This document shows, in pieces, positions 32,957 through 41,169 of a DNA stretch of 42,757 nucleotides. How positions within the stretch are numbered: position 1 is the first letter of the stretch; every line of letters starts with the position of its first letter. The notes beneath the pieces were generated by a model. That model was not told the DNA's origin. It did not search any database and worked only from the letters and a program-made list of their open reading frames with translations. The stretch spans positions 1 to 42,757 of the forward strand of contig JAKSVE010000006.1 of NCBI GenBank assembly GCA_024408295.1. The letters run 5' to 3'. This DNA comes from Bacilli bacterium. GTDB lineage: Bacteria; Bacillota_I; Bacilli_A; RFN20; CAG-826. The translations under genes were made by a program, and so were the position numbers.

Positions 32957-33234
32957 GCTCTAATAATCCAGAAAATAACGCAGTTTTGCAATGATATTTG
33001 TGAAGATTTGTGGGAAAATGCTAGAAAACAATAATAAAATGACGATATTTGAAAACCAATAAAAATAGGGCTCATTTAAGGAAAATCTTATCGATTATTT
33101 ATATAATTTTTATGAACAATTGAACTATTCAGTGTATTTTCTTGTGTGTTAGCGTTTACATAAAAAAATAATAATTGACATTGTTGGCTCTTTTGGTAAA
33201 TTGCAATCAACCTATGTAATAGGAGGCATCAAAA
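32957..33234. promoter_or_regulatory. AT-rich promoter region of the MoxR/VWA operon
   Basis: This 278-base gap separates the phosphatase gene (minus) from the operon (plus). TTGACA (33175-33180), a 16-base spacer and TAAATT (33197-33202) form the operon promoter. A TGTTAGCGTTTACA cre-like site (33147-33160) lies 14 bases upstream of the -35. The rest is AT-rich with no other structure recognised. Confidence 0.6.
33147..33160. promoter_or_regulatory. Candidate cre (CcpA) site
   Basis: TGTTAGCGTTTACA differs from the cre consensus TGWAANCGNTNWCA at only one defined position (the fourth base). It lies 14 bases upstream of the operon -35. Sites upstream of a promoter often activate. Confidence 0.45.
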
Positions 33235-34713
33235 ATGAGCGAAAGATTCAATGAGTTCAAAAAGAAAATGACGATTGAAGTGCTTGTGAAAGCTCTTTTG
33301 ATTGGCCTTTCAGTGGGATTTTTAGCATCAGGTGGTGCAATTTTGACACTGAAGCTTATCGGAATAGCTTTGCATCCACTTTACATTGCGTTGATTGTTG
33401 CAGGAGGACTTGCCCTTGGTGCTGGCGTGTTTAGCGCCATCTTCTTCCCATTAAAACCAAGCGATCTCAAAGTTGCAAAACGACTTGATGAAGAACTTGG
33501 TCTAAACGAGAAGATGCAAACCATGGTTATCTTCAAAGATTCCGATGCACCAGTCATGCAATTACAGCGAGAAGATGCGGTCAGCGTTCTCTCCACCAAA
33601 CCAACTAAGAGCGTGAAATTCAGATTCAGCTTGGTTGTCCTTGCGGCATTCATCGTAACAGGCGCTGTGTTCACAACATCACATGTCGTTCCAGTTATCG
33701 ATCACACTGTGCAACACCAAACACCAACTGATCCACCATACATCTTAGACAGTTGGACTGAGCAGGCCATCATGGACCTTATCAAGTACATCAATAGTTC
33801 AGAAGCACAGCCACCTGCAAAGGAACAGTTGGTCGGAAACCTCGAGGCCTTATTGAAAAACCTCAAGGTTGATGGAGTAACGATCCCACAGATGCAGGAG
33901 TATGTTGAGAATACAATCTACATGAACACCTCATCAATCAACAGGGTCAACGTTGGTGATGACATCGCTCTTGCTCTCTCAACAGCAGACGAAAAGGCAA
34001 TCTTACACATCTCATCAGCAATGCTCAAAGCTGATAAGAACGGTCTTGAGAAAGCTATCCTCGAATTAAAAGATATCCTCGACTCAGACGGATTCATGGT
34101 CATGGCACCAAGAATTCACAAGCAGATGGGTCAGGCAATGGAAGCTGCTGGTATTGATAAAACTGAGACAGATATCGCAAGACAGCTTTATAGACTCTCA
34201 AACTTAATTGATTTCACAGCCAAGAACGAAAGCAGATATGCAACATTCATGGCATCAATCGAGCCAGTCTTAAACGAAGCTTCAAGACGAGTACCTGAAG
34301 CAATTATTGAAGAAAAAGTTAACATCGCAGTTAAGGACTATGTAAACGACAGATTGGTTAAGATCTTCCAGATCAACCCACCTGAGCAGCAAGGTCCACA
34401 GTCCGGCGGACACAACAACGAAACCGGAAACAACGATGTCGGCGACCACACAGGTGGTATGGGTACCGGCGAACTTATCATGGGTAGTGACGACGTCATT
34501 CTCGACTACGAGGAAGGCTACGTTCAATACAAGGATGTTATCTCTAAGTATTTAGCAGACTTACTCGCTCTATACGAAGACGGTACACTTCCGGAAGAAT
34601 ACAAGGATTTAATTGATTACTATTACGGTTTATTGTACGGATCAATCAAAGCCGATGAAGAAGGCGAAGAGACAGGTACACCAGGCAGTGATGGTGATGG
34701 AACAGGAGTATAA
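33235..34713 (+). CDS. DUF4175-like membrane protein, first gene of the MoxR/VWA operon
   Basis: The 492-residue protein has three membrane helices near its N-terminus (residues ~15-38, ~43-71, ~129-149), with a conserved intervening segment (RLDEELGLNEKMQTMVIF). A long helical, probably extracytoplasmic region follows (~160-390). The tail is rich in Gly, Asn and acidic residues. The segment resembles the 'LD..LGL.DRL.TA' motif of DUF4175 proteins found in MoxR-DUF58-VWA loci. AGGAGG is the ribosome binding site. It leads a six-gene operon and probably forms part of the membrane complex. Confidence 0.75.
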   Translation: MSERFNEFKKKMTIEVLVKALLIGLSVGFLASGGAILTLKLIGIALHPLYIALIVAGGLALGAGVFSAIFFPLKPSDLKVAKRLDEELGLNEKMQTMVIFKDSDAPVMQLQREDAVSVLSTKPTKSVKFRFSLVVLAAFIVTGAVFTTSHVVPVIDHTVQHQTPTDPPYILDSWTEQAIMDLIKYINSSEAQPPAKEQLVGNLEALLKNLKVDGVTIPQMQEYVENTIYMNTSSINRVNVGDDIALALSTADEKAILHISSAMLKADKNGLEKAILELKDILDSDGFMVMAPRIHKQMGQAMEAAGIDKTETDIARQLYRLSNLIDFTAKNESRYATFMASIEPVLNEASRRVPEAIIEEKVNIAVKDYVNDRLVKIFQINPPEQQGPQSGGHNNETGNNDVGDHTGGMGTGELIMGSDDVILDYEEGYVQYKDVISKYLADLLALYEDGTLPEEYKDLIDYYYGLLYGSIKADEEGEETGTPGSDGDGTGV

Positions 34714-34717
34714 AACA

Positions 34718-35704
34718 ATGGAAAACATCGAAAAAGTCAAATTATTCAGTGAATCAGTCTCAAAGATTAAAGAGCAGATTCACAAAGACGTCGTCGGTCA
34801 GGAAGATATCATCGACAGCGTTATCATCGCAATCGTATCAGGCGGTAACGTCCTTCTCGAAGGTGTCCCTGGAATTGGTAAGACCAGATTGGTCAGATCG
34901 TTATCAAAGGTCTTATCATTACCATTCTCACGTATTCAGTTCACACCTGACTTAATGCCTTCAGACGTTACAGGTACAAACGTCATCGAAAAAGACGAGA
35001 ATGGCAACATGAAACAGAAGTTCGAAAAGGGACCTATCTTCGCTAACTTAGTCCTCGCCGACGAAATCAACCGTGCTACCCCAAAGACCCAGGCAGCTAT
35101 GCTTGAAGTCATGCAGGAGCACAAGGTCACAGTCGCTCACGAAACATATAAGATTGAAGAACCATTCTTCGTCATGGCAACTCAGAACCCAATCGAGCAG
35201 GATGGTACATATCCACTTCCAGAAGCTCAGATGGACCGTTTCATGTTCAAGCTTCTCATGAAGTTCCCTAAGCTCGAGGAACTTTCAGAAATCGTCAACA
35301 TGACACAGATCACCATGGACGAAACAGCAGAATCAGTCGTCGACGGACCAACAATCCTCGAAATGAGAGAGCTCGCTAAGGGAGTTCCATGCATCGACGA
35401 CGTCACAGACTACGCAATGAAGCTTGTCGCTGCAACACATCCAGAACTCGAAGGAGCAGGAGAAGTCGCAACAAAGTACATCAAGTACGGTGCTTCACCT
35501 CGTGCTTGCCAGGCTCTCATCACAGCAGCTAAGGTCCGTGCTTTAGTCTACGGAAACTACAACGTCTCAATCGCTGATATCGACGCACTCGCATATCCAG
35601 TTTTAAGACACAGAATCAAAGTCGGATTCAACGCAATCTCAGAACACTTATCAGTCGATGATGTCATCGGTCTCTTAATCAAGGAAGTCAAGAAGGCTAA
35701 GTAA
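34718..35704 (+). CDS. MoxR-family AAA+ ATPase
   Basis: The 328-residue chaperone-like ATPase has Walker A GVPGIGKT (49-56), Walker B LVLADEIN (112-118), the sensor 1 segment ATQNPIEQDG (154-163) and the C-terminal helical lid. MoxR ATPases remodel or load metal into VWA-domain partners, which lie directly downstream here. The start at 34718 has AGGAG with good spacing; the frame is open upstream but overlaps the first gene. It is highly biased in codon use, with GTC, CTC and ATC strongly preferred. Confidence 0.95.
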   Translation: MENIEKVKLFSESVSKIKEQIHKDVVGQEDIIDSVIIAIVSGGNVLLEGVPGIGKTRLVRSLSKVLSLPFSRIQFTPDLMPSDVTGTNVIEKDENGNMKQKFEKGPIFANLVLADEINRATPKTQAAMLEVMQEHKVTVAHETYKIEEPFFVMATQNPIEQDGTYPLPEAQMDRFMFKLLMKFPKLEELSEIVNMTQITMDETAESVVDGPTILEMRELAKGVPCIDDVTDYAMKLVAATHPELEGAGEVATKYIKYGASPRACQALITAAKVRALVYGNYNVSIADIDALAYPVLRHRIKVGFNAISEHLSVDDVIGLLIKEVKKAK

Positions 35705-35715
35705 GGTAAACGACT

Positions 35716-36603
35716 ATGGGAACTTATGCAATAAATGAAGAATTTTTGCAGCAAGTAGAGACCCTTCAGTTACTTTTAAAGAACAACGTCGCTGGAATGT
35801 TTGGTGGAACTCACCAAGCAAAGACATTCGGTTCAAGCTGCGACTTCGCAGACTACCGTGACTATAAAGCCGGTGACGATATCACAAAGATCGACTGGAA
35901 CGCATATGCGCGTTTCGAAAAACTCTATGTGAAGCTCTATCTCGACGAGAGACAGGTTCACACAAGAATCTACATCGATGCCAGTCGCTCAATAGACTAC
36001 GGAAGGGGAAGCAAAGCTTTAAAAGCTCTACAGTTAGCTGCCACTTTCGCTTACATCTCGATTTGTAACATGGATAAAGTATCCATCTACTACATCCAGA
36101 ATAAAGCGGTACACACTCTTATCTCCAACATGGTTGGAAAAGAGTCGTTCTACAACCAGATCATCAAGTTGAATGACATTGTCTTCGACGGTGATAGCTA
36201 CATCTCCGAAAGTCTTTTACCAACAACCGTCGGCTATGGAGACGGACACTCCGTCATCATCTCCGACTTCTTAACGGACAATGACTATGACGCCGCAATC
36301 GATTTCCTCGTCTCAAAGAAGAGGGACGTCGTCTGCGCACAGGTGCTCTCAGCCGATGAGATTGACCCACTCCAAAGAGGTAAGGTTCATCTCTTCGATT
36401 CTGAGAACAACGAAAGACAATATAAAAAGAATATTAATAAGGACGTAATGGCCGCGTATCGCGCAGCCGTGAAGTACATGACGAGTCGCTTGCAGAATTT
36501 CTGCTCAGCTAGAGGCGCAAACTATCTCTTAGTTCCAGCCGATAAGACAATGCAGCAGATCTTCTTCCAGGACTTCCCTGAAATGGAGGTAATTAAACAA
36601 TGA
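35716..36603 (+). CDS. DUF58 protein with MIDAS-like motif
   Basis: The 295-residue soluble protein has the DUF58 signature DYRDYKAGDDITKIDWNAYAR (46-66). A DxSxS metal-ion-dependent adhesion motif lies in YIDASRSI (Asp88, Ser90, Ser92), so the domain is VWA-like. TAAGGT is a weak ribosome binding site. The final ATGA overlaps the next start codon, so translation is coupled. It uses TGA as stop, forced by that overlap. It probably binds MoxR and the membrane VWA proteins. Confidence 0.93.
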   Translation: MGTYAINEEFLQQVETLQLLLKNNVAGMFGGTHQAKTFGSSCDFADYRDYKAGDDITKIDWNAYARFEKLYVKLYLDERQVHTRIYIDASRSIDYGRGSKALKALQLAATFAYISICNMDKVSIYYIQNKAVHTLISNMVGKESFYNQIIKLNDIVFDGDSYISESLLPTTVGYGDGHSVIISDFLTDNDYDAAIDFLVSKKRDVVCAQVLSADEIDPLQRGKVHLFDSENNERQYKKNINKDVMAAYRAAVKYMTSRLQNFCSARGANYLLVPADKTMQQIFFQDFPEMEVIKQ

Positions 36604-38492
36604 GTTTCTTATTTCCATTAGGTTTACTCGGATTAATTGGTATTCCAGTAATAATCATCATCTACATCATCAAGAATAGATATACAGAACAGACGGTCTC
36701 ATCAACCTATATCTGGACATTATCTGAACGTTTCTTGAAGAACAAGAGACCAATCTCAAAGCTCAAAGGCTTGATTTCCTTGCTTTTGCAGCTTGCAGCG
36801 GTCTTCTTCATCTCAATCGCGGTTGCTCACCCTGTCTTTAAGGTCAAAAACGCCGCAAAAGAGTACTGTTTCGTTCTCGATTGCACAGCTTCAATGGCTA
36901 TCGACACCGGAAACGGAACTAGATTCGAAGTCGGAAAACAGCAAATCGCTGATATGATCAACGGAGCTGCTGATGGTTCAACATTCACCCTCATCCAAAT
37001 CGGAGTCACGACAAGAACCATCTACGAGCGTTTCCCTAACAAGGAAAAGGCAATCGAAATTCTTGAAGGCGTCGAGCAGAGCGATATCACATCAAACACC
37101 CTCTCAGCATGGGCACTTGCAAAAGACTACTTCGACCAGAACTCTTCAACCGAAGTCTATCTCGTCACCGACACTGCATACGAGACTGAAAACGTCACCC
37201 TTGTCAATGTCGCAACAGAAGTGGACAACTTCGCAATCACAACTGCCAACTATGCAACAATTGGCGAAAAGCTCAGATTCCAGGGCAAGGCTATTTCCTA
37301 TCAGAACGACGCTGAATTGGAGTTTAATCTCTACCTTGATGATGTCGAAATCACAGACTACGAATTGCAGGTCGAGACATTAGGAATCTTAGTCACCAAA
37401 GATAACTTAGCTCTTACAGCAGGAGTGGAGAAAGACTTCTTCCTCGAACTCCCACAGAAAGACTTCGTCACAGCAAAAATCGAAATCAAAAATCAGGATT
37501 CCCTTGATAAAGATAACGTTTATATGCTCTACAACGTCTCTCAGGAGCACAACTATTCAGCAATCGTCATCTCTGAGACACCATTCTTCATCAAGTCGGT
37601 CATCGCTACCGTCTCAGATGCCAGCGTATACTGCATCAAGCCAGAAGAATACGATGAATCAGTCCACGGACACGGATATGACCTATACGTTTTCGATGGA
37701 TATTCACCATCCACACTTCCACGTGATGGTTCAATCTGGTTCTTCGATATCAGAGAAAACATCCCTAACTCAGGATTCACAATCCAGGATGAAATTGAAC
37801 TTGGAGAAGCTTCACAGATCACATATCGTATCTCGAACTCATCTGAATATAGAAAGTTCACCCAGGGCACAGTCGGAAGCAACATCTTTATCGGTAGATA
37901 CGTCAAGTACGGCATCTATGCGAACGGATTCACAACCATTCTCACCTACGAGGGCGACCCAGTCGTCTTCACAGGCCTCAACGGTTATGGAAATAGACAA
38001 GTTACCTTCGCATTCAACCTTCATGACTCAGACATGCCAATGCAGGCTGACTGGCTCATCTTGGCCAAGAACTTCATCTCATATTCATTCCCTGAAGTTA
38101 TTGAGACATCAAACTATGTTTGCGGTGACGAATTGAACATCAACGTTCTCTCAAGCTGCAAATCAATCAAAGTCGAAGCTCCAAGCGGAGAAGTCACATA
38201 TTTGGACACAAACGAAGCATTCGCCTCAACACCATTGACCGAAGTTGGCGAGTACAAGATCTCTGTCCTCTTAGGCGACCAAATGAAAGAATTCAGGGTA
38301 TTCTCATCCTTGCCTCCACAGGAAGGACAAGTTATCCCTAATGTCTACGAATCGTTCTTACTTGAAGGCGAAAAGACCGAGAATTACATCGATGGCAAAT
38401 TTGATAAGCTATGGATCATCATTGCCATTATCGGAGTCATATTCGTCGCAGATTGGATAATTTACTGTTATGAGCAATATCAACTTCAATAA
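36600..38492 (+). CDS. BatA-like membrane VWA protein
   Basis: The 630-residue protein has an N-terminal membrane helix (~5-24), a second one (~60-80), then a VWA domain with MIDAS Asp94, Thr96 and Ser98 (DCTAS). A long beta-rich extracytoplasmic region follows (~230-590) and a C-terminal membrane helix (~605-625). The BatA/BatB topology places VWA and tail outside the membrane. The GGAGG ribosome binding site lies within DUF58. The last 23 bases overlap the next gene. Confidence 0.88.
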   Translation: MSFLFPLGLLGLIGIPVIIIIYIIKNRYTEQTVSSTYIWTLSERFLKNKRPISKLKGLISLLLQLAAVFFISIAVAHPVFKVKNAAKEYCFVLDCTASMAIDTGNGTRFEVGKQQIADMINGAADGSTFTLIQIGVTTRTIYERFPNKEKAIEILEGVEQSDITSNTLSAWALAKDYFDQNSSTEVYLVTDTAYETENVTLVNVATEVDNFAITTANYATIGEKLRFQGKAISYQNDAELEFNLYLDDVEITDYELQVETLGILVTKDNLALTAGVEKDFFLELPQKDFVTAKIEIKNQDSLDKDNVYMLYNVSQEHNYSAIVISETPFFIKSVIATVSDASVYCIKPEEYDESVHGHGYDLYVFDGYSPSTLPRDGSIWFFDIRENIPNSGFTIQDEIELGEASQITYRISNSSEYRKFTQGTVGSNIFIGRYVKYGIYANGFTTILTYEGDPVVFTGLNGYGNRQVTFAFNLHDSDMPMQADWLILAKNFISYSFPEVIETSNYVCGDELNINVLSSCKSIKVEAPSGEVTYLDTNEAFASTPLTEVGEYKISVLLGDQMKEFRVFSSLPPQEGQVIPNVYESFLLEGEKTENYIDGKFDKLWIIIAIIGVIFVADWIIYCYEQYQLQ

Positions 38493-41151
38493 TCCTTGGC
38501 TGCTTCTAGTTCTCGTTCCTTTCCTAGCAGCGGTCATCACACCATTCTTCATAGCAATCAAGAAAAGAAACATGAACGGTTATGCGATTACCTCGCTTAT
38601 CGCTCACATCCTCATCGTTACACTCGCATCATCAGTCGTTGCGGGCACAACATACCAAAGAGTCATCACCGAGACCAATGTCTATGTCCTCGCTGACGTA
38701 TCATATTCAGGTGATCAGAACTTAGATAGAGTCGACCAATACATCGTCGATCTCTCAGAGAACCTCCCAAAGAACTCGCTCATGGGAATCGTTGCATTCG
38801 CAAAAGATTCCGAGTTGTTAGTTGAGCTCGGCGGAGAAATCAAGTCCGTCAAGGAGAATAATCTCGACAATACCGAGACCAACATCGTTGACGCACTCCA
38901 GTACACAGCATCACTCTTCAAAGAAGACGTCATCAAGAGAATCGTCATCATCTCCGACGGTAAGGAAACCAACTACAGTTCCATCGTCTCAGTTGTTGCA
39001 GAACTCGCAGAAGACAACGTCTACGTCGACGCTATCTTCCTTGATAACAACCTCACAGAAGAAGACAAAGAAGTCCAGCTTCACGCAGTTGAGTACAACC
39101 GCTCTGTCTTCCAGGGCAAGAAGGAAAAACTCGAAGTCATGGTCCAGTCATCATACGACGTAAACGGATACTGCACACTTTATAAGGACGAGACCCTCGT
39201 ATATAAGAAGCCAGTCTCATACGTCGATGGCTTAAATATCATCGATTTCGACCTCGACACAGAAGAAGCGGGCGACTTCGATTACAGAGTTGTTGCAGAA
39301 GTGGAACACGATTACTGCTTATTCAACAACGAAATCAAGTTCACACAGTCAGTCTCTGATGAAGTCAAGACACTCTTCCTATCAAGTGACTATGACCTCC
39401 AGGACACCGCAGTCAAACTCTACGGACAGGGCAAGGCAACAGTCGATTTCTTCTTTGCCAACAAAAACGGCATCGCTCAGCTCATGGGCAACGACGATGT
39501 CAAACTCCCTATCACAGTTGAAGAACTCTGCGCCTATGACCAGTACATCTTCGCCGATATCGACTTCACAAAAGTCTTCTCATCAGGCCAGTTCCTCGAA
39601 TCAATCGACACCTGCGTCTCTGAGTTCGGCAAGACCCTCATCTCCATGGGTAATACATATATCCAGACAGATAAGGACGGCACTGACGAAACTCTTAATG
39701 CTTACCAGGCTATGCTTCCAGTCAAGTATGGCGCTAGCGCAACAGACAAGAAACTCGTCACCCTCATCATCGATATCTCCAAGTCCATGGTTAACTACTC
39801 CCGTGTCTTAATCGGTAGAGCAGCAGCATGCCAGATCTTGGACCTCTTAAACGACAACGACATCGTCAACGTCATCAACTTCGCTGGCGATACCCAGATC
39901 CTTCAGGCTCCAGTTCAGGTCGGACCAAACAAAGAAGAGATCAAGAAGAAGATCCAGACTGCAAAAGCTCAGCAGGGCACCTTCTTATCAACCGCTCTTC
40001 AGGATACCTTGAAGATGATTAAGGACCTTCCATATGAAAATAAGGAATGCTTCTTGTTATCAGACGGTCTTCCATATACCGGCGGAACAGTCACTGAAGA
40101 ATCAATCCAGAACGTCGCTAAGGAATATGCAGCAGAAGGCATCGTCCTTTCAACCATCAACACCGCATGTCCTGACGGCGAAAGCCTCTTAAACACTCTT
40201 GCAATCTATGGCAACGGTTCATACTTCAGAATCGACGAAGAAAAACAAGTCGAGAAAGTTATTCTCAACCAGGTCTCAACAGAACTTAGAGATTCAGAAG
40301 AAGAAGGCAAGTCCTACACCGTCTCATCTCTTAAGAACAGCTCTGAAATCTACGCAGACGTCGATATTGAGAACTTAGAGAAACTAAGAGGATTCTACTT
40401 AGGAAAGAAGAAGTCCAACGCAACAAACCTTGCAGTCGTCTCCTATAGCAAATTCGGCGATGAGAGAATGACAGACTCACCTCTCTTCACCTATTGGAAC
40501 TACGGAAACGGCATGGCCTATTCCCTCTCAACCACATTCTCAGATAAGAAGACGTGGTGCATGAACTGGAAAGAAGACAATTCTGAGGGCATGAAGTTCC
40601 TCAAGAACCTGATTCCAGCAACAATTCCACAGCTTAAGCAATCAACCCCATATATCTTCGGATACGAGACAGAAGGAACAAAGACCACAGTCAGCGTCCA
40701 CGCTCCATCAGTCCAGGTTGGTTCAACAATCACCCTTGAGGTCACAACACCAAAGGGCAACCAAGTCACAAGAACCCTCATCTTCGACCTCGAGAACTAC
40801 ATCACATCACTCGACACATCAGAAGTCGGTAAGTACCAGATCCACCTCAAGTACAATAAGGGTAACCTCGAGTACAGCGCAGATTCCGAATTCTTCATCT
40901 ACTACCCACCAGAGTACAACAGATTCGAAGTCTACGAAGCTTCAACCCTCTACTACATGGTCTCAAGTGGTGGAACGGTATCAGAGGATGGCAAGCTCGA
41001 AATCGATAATGGAGATCTTGATGTCGCAACATACATCTATGACTTCACACCATCATTCTTAACCGCAGCAGTCGTCTTGTTCGTCATCGACGTCTTCGCT
41101 CGTAAGATCAAGTGGGCAGACATCAAAGCCCTCTTCAAAAAGAAAGCCTAA
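38470..41151 (+). CDS. Membrane protein with two VWA domains flanking a GATase-like region
   Basis: The 893-residue protein has two N-terminal membrane helices (~9-29, ~38-58). VWA domain 1 follows (~70-200) with MIDAS Asp76, Ser78 and Ser80 (DVSYS) and an SDG at ~162-164. An Ig-like segment lies at ~210-295. A class I glutamine-amidotransferase-like region (~297-400) lacks an obvious catalytic Cys-His-Glu set. VWA domain 2 (~428-610) has MIDAS Asp435, Ser437 and Ser439 (DISKS) and SDG. A C-terminal beta domain and a membrane helix (~855-875) complete it. Both MIDAS sites look intact, so the protein could hold two metal-dependent partners at once. It overlaps the previous gene by 23 bases. 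Confidence 0.88.
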   Translation: MSNINFNNPWLLLVLVPFLAAVITPFFIAIKKRNMNGYAITSLIAHILIVTLASSVVAGTTYQRVITETNVYVLADVSYSGDQNLDRVDQYIVDLSENLPKNSLMGIVAFAKDSELLVELGGEIKSVKENNLDNTETNIVDALQYTASLFKEDVIKRIVIISDGKETNYSSIVSVVAELAEDNVYVDAIFLDNNLTEEDKEVQLHAVEYNRSVFQGKKEKLEVMVQSSYDVNGYCTLYKDETLVYKKPVSYVDGLNIIDFDLDTEEAGDFDYRVVAEVEHDYCLFNNEIKFTQSVSDEVKTLFLSSDYDLQDTAVKLYGQGKATVDFFFANKNGIAQLMGNDDVKLPITVEELCAYDQYIFADIDFTKVFSSGQFLESIDTCVSEFGKTLISMGNTYIQTDKDGTDETLNAYQAMLPVKYGASATDKKLVTLIIDISKSMVNYSRVLIGRAAACQILDLLNDNDIVNVINFAGDTQILQAPVQVGPNKEEIKKKIQTAKAQQGTFLSTALQDTLKMIKDLPYENKECFLLSDGLPYTGGTVTEESIQNVAKEYAAEGIVLSTINTACPDGESLLNTLAIYGNGSYFRIDEEKQVEKVILNQVSTELRDSEEEGKSYTVSSLKNSSEIYADVDIENLEKLRGFYLGKKKSNATNLAVVSYSKFGDERMTDSPLFTYWNYGNGMAYSLSTTFSDKKTWCMNWKEDNSEGMKFLKNLIPATIPQLKQSTPYIFGYETEGTKTTVSVHAPSVQVGSTITLEVTTPKGNQVTRTLIFDLENYITSLDTSEVGKYQIHLKYNKGNLEYSADSEFFIYYPPEYNRFEVYEASTLYYMVSSGGTVSEDGKLEIDNGDLDVATYIYDFTPSFLTAAVVLFVIDVFARKIKWADIKALFKKKA

Positions 41152-41169
41152 TAAGAAAGGAGAAAAGAT

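Noticed and set aside
34613-34717. Longer start for MoxR
   Set aside because: It would overlap the preceding gene, and MENIEK at 34718 has an AGGAG site.
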